A stretch of DNA of 64,000 nucleotides, from the NCBI GenBank assembly GCA_019925795.1, contig CM034306.1, positions 52,880,758-52,944,757 of the forward strand. The letters are read 5' to 3'. Shown piece after piece: positions 21,960-34,720 of the stretch. The notes beneath the pieces were generated by a model, which saw only the letters and a program-made list of their open reading frames with translations, was not told the origin of the DNA and searched no databases. The DNA comes from Dendrobium chrysotoxum. Lineage: Eukaryota; Streptophyta; Magnoliopsida; Asparagales; Orchidaceae. The position numbers and the translations under genes were made by a program. Positions within the stretch are counted from its first letter, which is position 1. Every line of letters starts with the position of its first letter.

Positions 21960-23480
21960 ACTGGACACTGTAGCATCGCATGATTCAATGCCAAAATCTA
22001 ACTCAGGACAAAGAGTGAGGCACTATAGTATGCAACTTACCAGCGATGCAGCACAAGCTCACCCATAACATCACAATGCTTATAAGGGCGTCATAGTGCC
22101 AAATTGCCTAAGTAACGCAGCATAGAAGTTGATTTAATTACTCTCAGGGAACAACACGTCGATTTAGTTAGAGTATCGCAACAGAGAATTTCAACATCGT
22201 CGTAGCTTTAGTTTAAAATTTGAGCATCGCAACTCTACAACTAGTAGTGCTGTGGCATTACTGTCATTAATAGGCCTTTAATATAAATAGTGTGGGTGAA
22301 ATTTTTGTGGGGGGCTGGCGATATTTACACTTGTACTTAGTCTAAAGCAAGATCTAGTGGAAGGAAGAGTGTAAGCAAAAAGGGCGAGGAATTAGTGACA
22401 TGGAGAGTCCATATATGTTCTTGCAAGATGAACCGATTCTATCGATCATTTTTTTATTCTTTTGTATTATATATTATTTTATTTGAAATGAATACTATTT
22501 TGTCTATTACAACTATAATGTCAGGATAAACCTCTTTTTGAACTTATGATGTATTGAGAATCTTGTCTGCATAGATTAGATCTCATGTCCTGTGAATACT
22601 AAAATGCTATTTTTAGTTCCTTTATGCTTAATTTAAGTTATGTATAGGCCTTGCATAATGTTAAAATTTAGTGAGATATATATCCTCAACAGAGGAGTAG
22701 TAGAATAATTAGGGTAATTTGAACGGTGATTCTTCCATGTATAGATATATGCTGGATAGAATATTGGAGTCTTTAAAGAGATATAATCATTGTAGTTAAG
22801 TGTATCTTTGCTAAAAACTCTAACAAGCTTGATAGAGATGATTAGTTATATATGCTCTGATTCACAACAACAAATTAGAAGATTAATCTTTGTATATGAA
22901 CTCTTAACTACCATAAGTTGATGTTACCTTAAACATAGAATTTCCTTCTAATAGTCTTAGCTATTCACTTACATTAGCACCACTTCTTGATTTTTGCAAT
23001 AAGATAAATTTAGCCATTCTTAGAAATAATAATAGATTGATATTGAGATCATACTTATCCTCATTAAAATGATACTCAATTCACCTTTATATTACTTAAC
23101 ATGACGCATGCACTTACATAGTTTTCAGTAAAAACCCAAAATTGATAGAGTGTTGGGGTTGGAATCAAGGTTTTAGCATCGTTTCTAGGGATAGTGGAAT
23201 GGCATCCTTTATTCACTTCATATTACTCCGAGAGTTATTGATTTATTCTTATTTTTGTTCATGTTCAACCTATTTCTATTTGTAAGGTTGTTTGTTTTGT
23301 TGCACTATAAATTGAAGTGTATATAGAAGTTATTCTTGTTAAATGTGTTATTTGTGCTATTTACTTCTATATTGTCACATTGTTCACTTTTTACATAGTG
23401 TTGTGATTTTCTTTTTTATACAGTGTTTGTTGTTGCATGCATAATAGAAACCAATTAAGAGAAGTGTTGTTTGACCTAGC
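21960..23480. other. AT-rich stretch, no gene
   Basis: From 21965 to 22260 the sequence is rich in GCATCGCA and GCGATGC-like words with CACTATAGT motifs, resembling the segment at 38690-39180. The rest is AT-rich and unrecognised. Confidence 0.5.
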
Positions 23481-25779
23481 GATTGAAAAAACTAAGGCTT
23501 TAAAAATTGGACTAGACCGACCCGTTCAACCGGTTGAATTATTACCCGATCAGTGGGTCAATTTTGTTTTCTTGCAAAACAAGTTTTGCACTGAGCTAGG
23601 AATAATTGGCTTGAACCTGTGGTTCGACTGTTGAACGAAAAAATCGGTGCTAATTTTAAAAAATCAGGCGGTTTAAAAAGCAATGATGTTTTAGCTGTTC
23701 ATTTTAAATCCCATGATCCAAAACTCTAAATTGAACTTTGATACCTATTTTGCTATTTTGACTTCCCTCCCTTTCTCATGAGCTGTCTCTGTCCTATTCC
23801 TCTTCATGTTCCCGAACTCGACACTCGACCACAAGCTCGTCATCTTCGATGAAGGCTTCTCACTGCATTAGGTACTCGTTGTCTCTGGCATCACACTCCT
23901 CTTTTCTCTTCTACAACGTTGGTCTCCTCACATGGATATAAGATTTTATTATGAAGATATTTAAATTTCTTGATTTATTAACTTAAGCTTTTTGAGTTTC
24001 AAAATATTTGTGAAATGTTCATTATATTTTATTCTGCAATCCATTTTTTGTATGGTTGTTTGCAAAAGTTTAGTGAAACCCTAATTTTTTACCTTTTTTT
24101 ATATATAAAAAATAGGGTTCTTGCTTGTTGATTCTTAGGATGATTCCTACTTAATATTTTTGTTTTGTGAATCTTTTTAAGAATTTCCATTTGGTTATTG
24201 CAATAACAGTTAGGACTTAGGATGGTTTAGTTAAATCTCAATAAATAATTAGGTAAGAATAAATATAAATTTTATAAGTTGGTTAGAAAGCTTGACTTAT
24301 GTGAATCTAGAAGCCATAGTGGGCTCAAGATGTTAGTGGAAACTGAAAAGTCTTCACCATCCAGCTTTAAATTTCTAAAGCTTATTAGATTAGTAAGTCC
24401 TTGTTGGCCTAGGGTGCTACCACGATGAAGAATTTCACAAAAGTATTTTTCTTTGTGCCTATTATTAGTTTATATAATCTATTATTATGTAACATTACTT
24501 AGTGTAAGAATTGTCTTTGGAAATTTTTATTTGATTTCTCTATTAATTTCTAAGTTATATCTTATAAATGAGATGTGAGTTCTTATTTACTTTAATTAAT
24601 ATAGTATTCATTAGTTTTGGGATTTGCTCTTTATTGAGTAACATGCACTATTTATGGCATCTCTTTATATGAAAATCAACTCTCTCTACGAAATTCTTTG
24701 CCTTCTCATTTTTTTAGGTAAACTGACTTTTTAACTTAATTGATTTGCCTTTACAAGGCAATCTTTCACTTCATTCAATTTTAAATCTTATGAAACTCTT
24801 GCCAAGCTAGTTCATTTGCTAATCTCTTTCCTATTATTACTAATCAAACTCCTAGTATTTATTGCACTATAGTTTTGATTGGAAAATCTCATGTCATTCC
24901 ACAATCTACCTGTACTTGAACAATAACTATAATAAGAAGAAATATGATGTTGGGTGGACTAGTGGAGAATATTATTTAAATTGATAACAACATTTCTCTA
25001 AAGATTCACAACATTGTGTAGTAGTCTTAGGTTTCATTTGGGATAGCTTTCTTACTATTTTCTAAAGCAACTTTTTAGTACGAAAATTTTTAGTTCATAA
25101 ATTTTTTATACTAAAAAATTGCTTTAGAAAGTAGTAAGAAAGTTATCTCAAATGAAGCCTTGGCTATAGAAATGATGTAATTTCTTAGGTTATTAATTTT
25201 TTAAAGTGAGTTAAGAAAGAAAAAGAGAATCCATTAAGAGTGGTTTTACATGTCTCATAATAGCAAAAATTGGATATTTCTTCATCAACCAATGTTTCTT
25301 TTCACACTAACTTAGATGCTATGTCACTTATTTCATTGCTTTAGAATGAATCCACCAACAAATTAGCCAACAATTTCAGCTTATACTATGCCTGAAAAAG
25401 TAGTCATTGCTTAGAACCACTACAATGAGTATAAAGAACTTGATGGAAAAAAATAATTTAAATATCTGCATAATGGGATAAATTATAAAGGGTGAAGGCA
25501 TTAATAGGATGAAATAACACCTAACATGACATTCGTTATCAGATGTAAGAGAACTTGAAAGAGATATAAAAAAAATAACAAACACAAGAGGAGCAGAATC
25601 TATCTGTCTTTGTCGATGATCCCACAAATGAAGAAAGGTGAACCTCGTTACTTCTTAAGTAACAATCTTCAGATGCACACCATAAAGAAATTGATAGAGG
25701 AAAGAAGAAGATAGATGAGGTAGAAAACTTTTTTGCACTAAGAACCAAACCAGGATCTTAGCCTTCTTTGAAAAGTGTC
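23481..25779 (+). other. Probable leading part of a decayed hAT element
   Basis: At 23490-23560 there is GGACTAGACCGACCCGTTCA followed by CCGGTTGAA. Such CCGGTT-rich words are common near hAT element ends. The hAT transposase relic lies downstream on the same strand. Near 28370-28390 a reverse-oriented ACCAGACCAAG word could mark the other end. No clean terminal repeat or target duplication was found. The small frames here, including 23437-23634, are not supported as genes. Confidence 0.35.
25029..25160. repeat. Foldback MITE, copy 1
   Basis: A 132-bp palindromic unit: AGGTTTCATTTGGGATAGC and TTTCTTACT on the left pair with AGTAAGAAAG and TATCTCAAATGAAGCCT on the right. The same family occurs at 52905-53023 and 54517-54634. 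Confidence 0.85.
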
Positions 25780-27840
25780 ATGGCATCTAAAGATGTTACA
25801 CGTTGTGCTGATTTGGTATTGGCAATGTGATGTTATAATAGCTACATTCTATTTAATGCCTAAATTCTACCTTTGCACAGAAGGCTTTCGATGCTATAGC
25901 TGCTATGGGACCTCGGTATAAACTATTGTCATATTATAAATTGATATTTAATATTTTGAGGGATTGTAAAGAGAAATGCAAGTTATTGATTGATTTATAC
26001 AAAAGAACATGGAATGAACTAGGCTGCACATTGATGGCTGATGGTTTAACAGATAATAAAAATGCGACATTGATAAATTTTCTTATTTACTGTCCACAAT
26101 GTATCACTTTTTTGAAATTTATTGATGCTTCTGATATAAATAAAGATGCCACCATTTTGTGTTCTTTGCTTTGTAAGGTTGTGGAATGGGTTGGACTAGA
26201 TAATATTGTGCAACTAGTAACTGATAATGTAGTAATTATAAAAAGGCACGCGAATTAGTACATAAAAGATTTAGTAATATATATATTGGTCATCATGTGC
26301 TGCTCATTACTTAGACCTCATACTTAAAGATATTGGGAACTTGCCATATATTTAGGAACTTATTAAAATAGCTCAAAAGTTACAATATCCATTTACAATC
26401 ATATTTTTATTTTAGCTTAGTTGAGAAAAAAATTAGGTTGGAAGGAAATTGTCAGGCCTAGAGCAACTAGATTTGCCATAACATTTATCATTTTGAAAAG
26501 CATATATGAATACAAGCATGACTTGTAAGCTTTTATAACTAATAAAGTGTACTCTAACTCAAAGTTATTCAAAATAATGAAAGGAAAGGAAGCAACCTCC
26601 ATGATTTTAGATATAAAGCTTTGGAATGACTGTCTGCTAACTTCTAAATTATTTGGGCCTTTAGTTAGGTTGTTAAGAATTGTTAATTCTGATGAGAAGC
26701 TTTTTTTGGGGTGCCTTTATGACGACATTTATAGAGCAAAGAAAGCTATTAAGACCATTTCAGAAATATTAAAAGAATATATAAATCATACATCAGCATT
26801 ATAAAGAGAATATGAGATAGTCAGCTACGACAATGTAATACTGAGTAGCCTATTTTCTTAATCCCCATTTTTAATATGAGAAAGAAAATTTCTAACACAA
26901 ACCTTAAGTGATGTAATATTTGATTGAGTTGGTTGGAAATAAAGTTATATATCTTAAACTCTCATTACTAATGAATGAGGTTAGGATTTTTTGTGATAAC
27001 TTAGAAAGTTTTGGCAAACTAATTGTATTGATAATGATAAAAGAATGCAACCTGGTTAGTTTAGCAAGAACTTCACATGTATTTGATACTTTGTGTATAT
27101 CAATCATGTATGAATTAAGTAATGTTTGATTGTTTGTAGATGAATAATGGAAGATATTTGGCTCAAGTGCACAAAATTTATAGAGATTGGCTATTAGGAT
27201 CTTAGGCAAATATCTTCATCTTCTGAATGTGGAAGAAATTAAAGTGTATTTGAAAACAATTCGTATGAATAGACCAAATCATTTAGAGTATCAAAAGCCA
27301 ATGATCTTATATTTGTTTGGTATAACCTCAATTTGAGGCATAAGTATGATTAGTAATTATATTTAAATATTTTTTTTAAAGAAGTATGCATAGTGTACTT
27401 ATCATGATTCATATTAACTTTATAGGTTCATACTTAAAAAAGAAACTTTGATCCTTTAGATTACACAAGTATTGAAATGATTAATTTTTGGGTGCTTGAT
27501 GATGAACTAGTTTGAGAACTTATTTTAAAGGATGTTGAGATGAAAATTTGTAAAGAGGATACTACTCCTACTGCTGAAGAACTAAATATTAGTTGTACTA
27601 GAGAAGCTCAAAATAAGTTGTCAACTGAATTTAGTTATATCATTTGGATGAAATATTTAAAAAATATATAATATTTTATAGTTCTATTTTACAAATGATG
27701 ATATCTTCGATAATGTACGAGATGGACATGAAATTCTTGGAAGTGATGAAATCAATGCATTTGGTGTGGAAGATTTTGATGATGGAGGATTTGGGGGCTC
27801 AACTTTTAACGATACAAATCTAGGAAATGATTTCTAAATT
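25780..27840 (+). pseudogene. hAT-family transposase relic (DUF659 type)
   Basis: The open stretch 25905-26258 reads GPRYKLLSYYKL, TWNELGCTLMADGLTDNKNA, LINFLIYCPQ, FLKFIDASDI and VQLVTDN. This is the characteristic DUF659 block of plant hAT transposases (GCTIMTDGWTD, FLKSIDASD, VVQVVTDNA). Upstream, a frameshifted piece reads NSTFAQKAFDAIAAM. Downstream are TRFAITFIILK (about 26470), ATSMILDIKLWNDCL, RIVNSDEKLFLGCLYDDIYRAKKAI (26690-26750) and a degenerate C-terminal dimerisation region ending near 27835. Many stops and shifts; inactive. Confidence 0.88.
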
Positions 27841-28446
27841 CACTTAGAAATTTTTAATTTTTTTTTAATGATTGAACTAATTTGAACAGTTAATTGAGAA
27901 CTACTATTTATTTTATCTCTATTTAATGAATGTGAGTTTCCATTATCTTCAAGGAATTTATAGTGTACAAGCATCTTTATAATTTTTATTATTCTCATTT
28001 TCAATCTATTATTATATTTTTCTTATTTTACTTCAACTTATTATATTTTGTATTTCATGTTATTTAGTTGATATTAATTTGCATTTCTTCATCTCATTTT
28101 TAGAATTTTACCCATTGGAGGAAGAGCTTAGAAAATTTGATAGGAAAATTATATTTAATATTATAAAGAAGAGGTCAGTTGCTCAAAACTTCATAATTTT
28201 AAAAAAAATTCTTTTAATTATTTATGTAAGTTTTATGCTTTATAATTTTAGATTCTGTTTAATTTTCTATCACATATTTGGAATGATTGCATCATTATTA
28301 TGTTTTTTTTAGTAAAATTAATATTTATTACATCATCAAATTGTCAATCTATCCTTCTTCTAGATCTTGGTCTGGTTTGATTTTCACAACCTCAAAAAAA
28401 ATCATTAGAAAAATTAGAAAAACTAAAAAATATAAAAAAAAAAATA
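27841..28446. other. AT-rich stretch between hAT and Athila relics
   Basis: No gene recognised. A small frame at 28079-28312 is AT-driven and unsupported. The hAT end and the Athila leader should meet here, but I cannot place the junction. Confidence 0.5.
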
Positions 28447-29372
28447 ATGACAAACATAGTTTATGAAGAGGACCAACGTAGACCTTTAAGAGATTATGCT
28501 AACGCATTAGTAGATGTCTTTCACCAAAGCATTAGTAAACCCAATATTTAAGCTAATAACTATGAACTTAAACCTGTAATTATTTAGATCATACAAAACT
28601 TACAGTTTATGGGTATTATTATAGAGGATCAAAATTTATATATTACTAATTTTTAGAAATTTATGCAATATTTAACTATAATGAAATCTTTGATGATATT
28701 GTTAGACATAGATGTTTCCATTTTTTTAAGTGACAAAACAAAGATGTGGTTGAATTCCTTACCTCTAGATTATATTACTTCCTCGAATGATTTGGTCTAT
28801 AAATCTTAGCAAAATATTTCCCTCCTGAAATAACCAAGTTTAGTAATGACATTACATCATTTATTCAATTAGATGAGAAATCTATTTATGAAGCATGAGA
28901 AAAGTTTAAAGAGTTACTTAGGAAATGCCCACATTATATATTATCAGATTGGTTGATTATTCAGATATTTTATAATAGCTTAGTAGGATCCCTTAGATTC
29001 ATCATAGATCTTCTACTGAAGGTTCATTAATGTTAAGCCCTTTGATGAAGCTTATGCTTTAATTGAAAAGATGATCACTAATAACTTCTAAAAAGTCTTT
29101 AGATGGAGTGAATCCTAAAAATGTAACCAATGTCTATGTGTTTGATGCTTTATCTATCCTGATTGCTCAGGTAGCTGCCATTTTTAGGAAGTTAGATCAT
29201 CATGAAGTTAGTACAAATTAGGGAACTCCTATGCTAATAGATGAGAGTCTCTATGGATCACATAATAACCTTAATTTATCAGTAGTATAATAGTTAAATA
29301 TCATTAATAACAGGCAAAATAACCTTTACTCTAACACATATAACCCTAGTTAAAAGAATCATCCTAATTTTC
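28447..29372 (+). pseudogene. Athila-type Ty3/gypsy Gag relic, part 1
   Basis: Starting at an ATG, the translation gives RPLRDYANALVDVFHQSI, ANNYELKP, DQNLYITNF, LSDKTKMWLNSLPLDYITS, WERFK- and RCPH-like pieces, then PFDEAYALIEKMITNN. This follows the Athila Gag order (LRDYA, ANNFEIKP, DKAKxWLNSLP, DEAYxLLExMAxNN). It is interrupted exactly after HPNF by the solo LTR at 29373 and resumes at 34726. Stops and shifts throughout. Confidence 0.9.
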
Positions 29373-32300
29373 TGTGGGCTCCAAAAATTCGAGCCCTAGC
29401 CTCTCTGCAGACCCCTTTCTTTTTCTTCTTATCGGGTTGTCGAGGAGAGTTTTAACAATTAAGTTCCGAGGCAAATTTTCAGAAGGCATATTGGCTTTTG
29501 AATAAAATATTATCAAAAATTTTGCTATCATTTTGCGAGGACTTTATGATCTGAGTTCAGGTTTCCTATAGCCGCAAGCCCCTATAGTTAATTACCCCTC
29601 ATGGTAACAAGAGAGAACTTTCGATTAAGGCTAGTCGTCAAACAGATACAGAGTATCTGGTGTATAGTAACAATATGTTTAGGTATTTGAAATTTAATAT
29701 TTAATATTAAATATTCACCACCTTGCACTTAAAGAGGATGGTTGGGAGAAGTGATGATAGACCCAATTAAGATCTCATGATTCCGTCGTCCCGGGCCATC
29801 ATTGTCCATGGTCTACTTAGTAAGAGGAGGCAGTCAACCCAACCTGATCGAGGATCCTTGTCGGCAGTTATGGGTTGTTTCATCCAAGGGTACCTTATAG
29901 ACATGGGGTGAATATTTATCTAAGGGGACAAATTTGATTCCACCTTAGTTAACAGAGAGCTTTGTGCCCTATCGGTCATATCCTATTAATTTATTTCTCA
30001 ATGATTTAGTGACATTGGAGAACATACGGGCTCTAACGATGACTGTAATATAATGGTGCCATTTGGCCATAAAATCACCCAGTTCAAAGGGTCTTGGTCA
30101 TAAACGTTTACCTGTGGTGCCATTTAGCGGTGAAACTATCAGTGGGATGCCATTTGGCGGCGAAACCACTGGTTAGAGGACATGTGTCACGTCCTTACTG
30201 GTAGGAGATGATTTGAGAAAGAATCATAGTAATATTCTCGACCAGACATTGACTCTTTGTGAGCTGAATTAATTTTCAAATTTATTCACCTTGGCAAATT
30301 ATTGTGGAGGGTGGATAAGTTTTTCTTTAAGCATTTTGGTGTTTATTTCATTTTAAATATCTTGATTTTTGGTGATTTGTTTTAGAATTTTGGATTTTCA
30401 TGGGAATTTAGGTGGCATTTTCAAGAATTTAGGGGTCCCTTCTGGTTGAGATTTTTTATCAACATAGCCATCATTTGGGTATTTATAGGTACCTTTTTAT
30501 TTTATTGGTTGAACCTTGTTGACTCTATCAATTTGATGATAGAGGATCAGGTTTGTTATCGTCATTATGTTTTTATTAGAAAATATTTCTTATTTTAGAT
30601 CTTGAAGGCCTAATATGAATATATAAAATAAATATCCCAATATGCATCGTGATCGTATATATGTTTAATGATTTGAGCCGTGTCAACTCTATTTATCCAT
30701 ATAGAAGGATTTGGCATGAACTTGAGTTTATTTTTTGACCTGCATAACATCACGCTCGTCGGGGCTCATACGTGTATATGTTTTTGCATGTATTTTTGTT
30801 TAATGTGTTTATGCGATGGTTGCATATATGCACGCATGTTGGCATATGTATTTGCATCTTGCATGATGTATTTATATGATGCATATTGCATATTACAATG
30901 TATATTTTGCATGCATTAATAAGTATACATCTAGTATATTTATATGTTAGGTAAGGATGCCTGCAACATCCCAACTCATTCCTAACTACATGTAGTTATA
31001 ACCTATTTGTGTTATACATTTGGATAGTGCATTTGAACTTTAAGCATATTCATGCATGATGTGTTTGAACATTAGCGTGACGTATTGCTACTGTGCGATA
31101 TATTTTGTATGCTGGATGATATGCTTTCATGATGTATTTAACATTTTGTAATATATATGCGCGTGATATGAATGCATCAGTGCGTATTCCCATGCATGGG
31201 GGTTTTTTGAAATTCCTGGCACTAATCAACCGTGTAAATGCCTGTCATTTGAGTGTGCACATCATTTTATTTAGAAGTCTATAGATGTATTCTGTCTTCT
31301 TGTATGAATTTTGTAGATCCAGTGGCATGGCGTTGTACTTCACTTATTGTGCATTGTCAGTGCAGTTTAGCTCTCTTCAACTTTTACACTTCATTGCCAT
31401 CTTCTTTAATATTTAGCCCACGGGATTGTGTTTTGGCCTACGAATGAGTTGTAATGTGCATTAGGAGCCTTCCACTAGTCGCTGGCAAGCGAGTTGATTT
31501 ATTAGTGACCTGCAGTTTTTACTACTAATTCCCTACTTTTACTTACAGGTGAATCTTAATATTGTACTATGGGCCACCCGTTGCTTCTTATGAGTGAGCT
31601 ATTATGCATTGCGAGCTTTATTTATCATTGTTCATGATTTAACATTAGGTATTCATGAGTCATTAGGTGTTGTGTTTCAATGTACTATGTTTGACATATT
31701 TCTTCTAACATTTCTTGTAAGTGGGTCGTAAGTGCTTGCATTTATTGCATATTGACCGCCTCTACTTACAGGAAATTACTGTATCTTCTTGACATTGAAT
31801 CATCATAAGCATTCATTGTACATTGTTTTTCGTCACCCGCAGGTGGGCAGTTATATGCATGACGAGTCTTCTACAATGACTCGTAGGTGTCTGCATTTGC
31901 TGCATATTGATCGCCTCTGCTTGCAAGGGATCGATGTATTTGCTTGATATTGAATGGTGGTTGATTGCAAGGGTGTTGTAGCATCTATTATCTGTTACTA
32001 ATTATCATTCATGCATGTACGACAAATCTCTCATCATTTCCAGTAAGCATTTGCATTCGCCACGATCTTCTGTTTCATGCATGTAGAAGATCCACCATTT
32101 TGGAGATACATTCATCATTATTGCTTATAGATAGGCTTGTATGCATCGCAAGCTTTCTACTATTATGTGTGGACAAGTTGAGCTAAATGCGGATCTTCTA
32201 GTGCTGCTCGTAGGCACTCGCATTTACCACCATTTTTTTTGTATTTACTTGTAGATGATATGTTAAACTCATGCTGGGTCTCCTATAGTTGCTCATAGGA

Positions 32301-34720
32301 GCTTGCACTTGTCGCAGATCGACAATATTTTGCTTGCAAGAGATCAGCGTATTGGCCTTTCGTTGGATACTCATTGACTGTGAGGATGCTGTAGCATTCA
32401 TTGTCTGTTCCTAGCTACCACTCGTAGAATACTACTGTGCATATGACAGATCTTCTGTCATTGCCGACAAGCATCAGCATTTATCGTATACAAAACTATA
32501 TATATTTGCAAGAGGCCTCGTTGTTTGCAAACAAATTGGTATGTTCATTGCACACTGATTTTATGTTCGTAGGAGACTGGTATATTCACTTGCATGTTGA
32601 TCGACGTTGAGTGCCGGTTGAGCTGCATCCACTGTTGATTTCTCTATGCGTGTTGATTGGAGAATCACTATATTCATTCCATGTTAACCTTTATCGTCCA
32701 TAGGAATTGATGTGTTTGCTTGCATGTTGATTAGTGCCAATTGTATGAATGCCACTATGCTCAACACACGTAAGTTATTTAATCTTTGTCCCCTGTAAGT
32801 AGCGTTCGGAGCTGAGTAGTTTTGACTGTGTAAACTTCATGTGCTTCGAACTTCCTCGGATGCACCAATTCACCATGTTCATTGTAAATTGACCTTCATT
32901 ACTTGCAGAGGTTTGATGTGTTTCTTTGTACATAGGCGTCGACTATAGGGAAGTTGCTATAGTCATTTTATATCTTCATGTTTTGCTCACAAGCATGCCA
33001 TTATGTGTTTCCTACCACCACTTATGAATAGTTCATTGTGCACCTTGGAGCTCCTTTATTGTTTGATGGATTTGCTTGCACTTGTGTTCAACACAGGTTT
33101 ATCATTTGTTCATTGATATTCATCACAAGTATTTCCTGTTCACTGATGTTTATTATAGGTTCTTGTTCGCACGTTGATGTTCATTTGAATGTTCATCACA
33201 AAGCTCATTTAGTGTTTGATTAGTTGTCCATTTTGTGAATTATAGATTTGTTTTATGTATTTATTTAAGTTTGGTTCCCTATTGTGCAAGTTTTGTCCCC
33301 TACTATTTTTTGTTCAAGTCTCCTGTTCACTGAAAAATCTAGTAACCTCCCGGCGTCTCCCCCGTTTAGGAAAAATTAAGGGAGCTAGGCCTTCTCGCCA
33401 CGCTAGAGAAAAGCGTGTAGGTACGTGTCGAGTGACACCAGGGCAGTGGTCTTCAATTCCATCAAACCAGAGAAAAGCGTGTATGAGTCTTCAAGGATAC
33501 CTGTTTGAAAATGCATAGTTCTTTCCCCGCCGGTACTAAGGCTCGCACGGGTACTTAAAGTTGTCCCCGCCATGCTAGATAAAAGCGTATACATGGCCTA
33601 CCCGCCTCGCTGTAAGCTTTGCACCGGGTTCCCTCCCACCACACTAGAGAAAAGCGTGTATGTGTGATTTTTTCGATGCGCTTCAATCGAAAGCGGGATT
33701 TTGAGTTTAGGGCATTATGCCTCTGCAGGCGAAGTGATGTGGTGGTAATGACGACGACATCGACGAAAATGCGCACGCAAATGTCTTTCTCTTCTTTTTT
33801 TCTTATTTTTCTTTCTTTTTTTTTTAAATCTTTTCTTATATATATACCCGTGTCTATTTATAATAATAATAATAATAATTTATTAACTAACTAATAATGA
33901 CTAAAGGATTTTTACCTTGACTAAGTCAGAGATCGGGTAAGGATTTGCTTGGGTTTGCGAATGGGCTGGAAGTGGCTTTGATTGATGGAGGTATAGTCGT
34001 GAGAGGGTCAGTTAGGTCGAATGAGTGAGGGAGGAAATCAGGTCTTGGATGCGGATCGGCTGTGGTATAGGGATTTCGACGGGCTGAGAGTTCGGTGTCT
34101 TGAGGGAGCTCAGTCGCAAGCTGACGAGGTTGAGTGGAGGGAAGGCTAGGTTGAAGAGAGGAAGGAGTCGGATTAGGGCTTGATTCAGAATCTGGAGTTC
34201 GGTAGGGAGCAGGCGATCGGGTTAGGGTCGGCCTGGTGTCGGAGGAGTTCGACGGCTTGACGGATAGGGATCGAAGGCACAAGCACGAGAAGTTGAACGG
34301 TTGGCTATGGTCAGTGGTTTCGGCTAGAGTAGTGAAGTCGGAAGGATCGACGAGGCTTGTGGGTCGAAAGTGGGTGTCGGGTTGTTTGGTTGTGAAGAAG
34401 AAGAAGAATCAGGCAGGTCAGTTGAGCAGAGGAAGGAGATGTTCGGCGGGGTGTTCGTCGGGCATAGGTGAAGAATCAGACGTGTGGAAGCCAAGCAGAG
34501 AAACGTAGAGAGTTGTTTAGCTCTCGTTTTATCAACGAAGGCAGAGTGCAATTGAGGTAGATTTTTGCACGCGAGGATGGGTGTCTGAATTCGGCGCCGT
34601 TTGCAGGAGATAAGTACTGTAGCAGGCAGCAGATTCGAACGAGATTTGCGTAGGATTTGAGTTGGTATGCATGTTTTATTTGGCTCTCTCTTTTTTTTTT
34701 ATTTGCTGTAGAGGTCAACA
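29373..34720 (+). mobile_element. Solo LTR, about 5.3 kb
   Basis: Starts TGTGGGCTCCAAAAATTCG and ends GAGGTCAACA. It is flanked by the perfect 5-bp duplication TTTTC (29368-29372 and 34721-34725) inside the Gag of the Athila relic. When it is removed, the Gag reading continues from HPNF into NNNQIGGNN. The reverse complement of 40101-45163 shares both ends and internal blocks: the start, the 30000-30200 segment with CATTTGGCGG, the hairpin array and the CGGCGCCGTTTGCAGG block. No primer site, Pol or second LTR lies inside. The open frames within, for example 33619-33894, 33926-34282 and 34236-34508, have no recognisable product. Confidence 0.85.
33399..33660 (+). repeat. Hairpin-motif array in the plus-strand solo LTR
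   Basis: Four copies of a CACGCTAGAGAAAAGCGTGTA-like unit at about 33399, 33463, 33569 and 33637. The first forms a perfect 6-bp stem (CACGCT/AGCGTG); the others are partly decayed. The same unit occurs five times in the second solo LTR. Confidence 0.8.

Noticed and set aside
30680..33223. Possible CRISPR-like spacing of GTAGG..GCTTGCATTT and GCATATTGA words
   Set aside because: Units are degenerate, unevenly spaced and lie inside a plant LTR; CRISPR arrays do not occur in plant nuclear DNA. They are decayed LTR-internal repeats.
33926..34282. Proline/serine-rich 118-codon frame on minus
   Set aside because: It lies inside the solo LTR and has no family match; the counterpart position in the other LTR copy shows no matching open frame.
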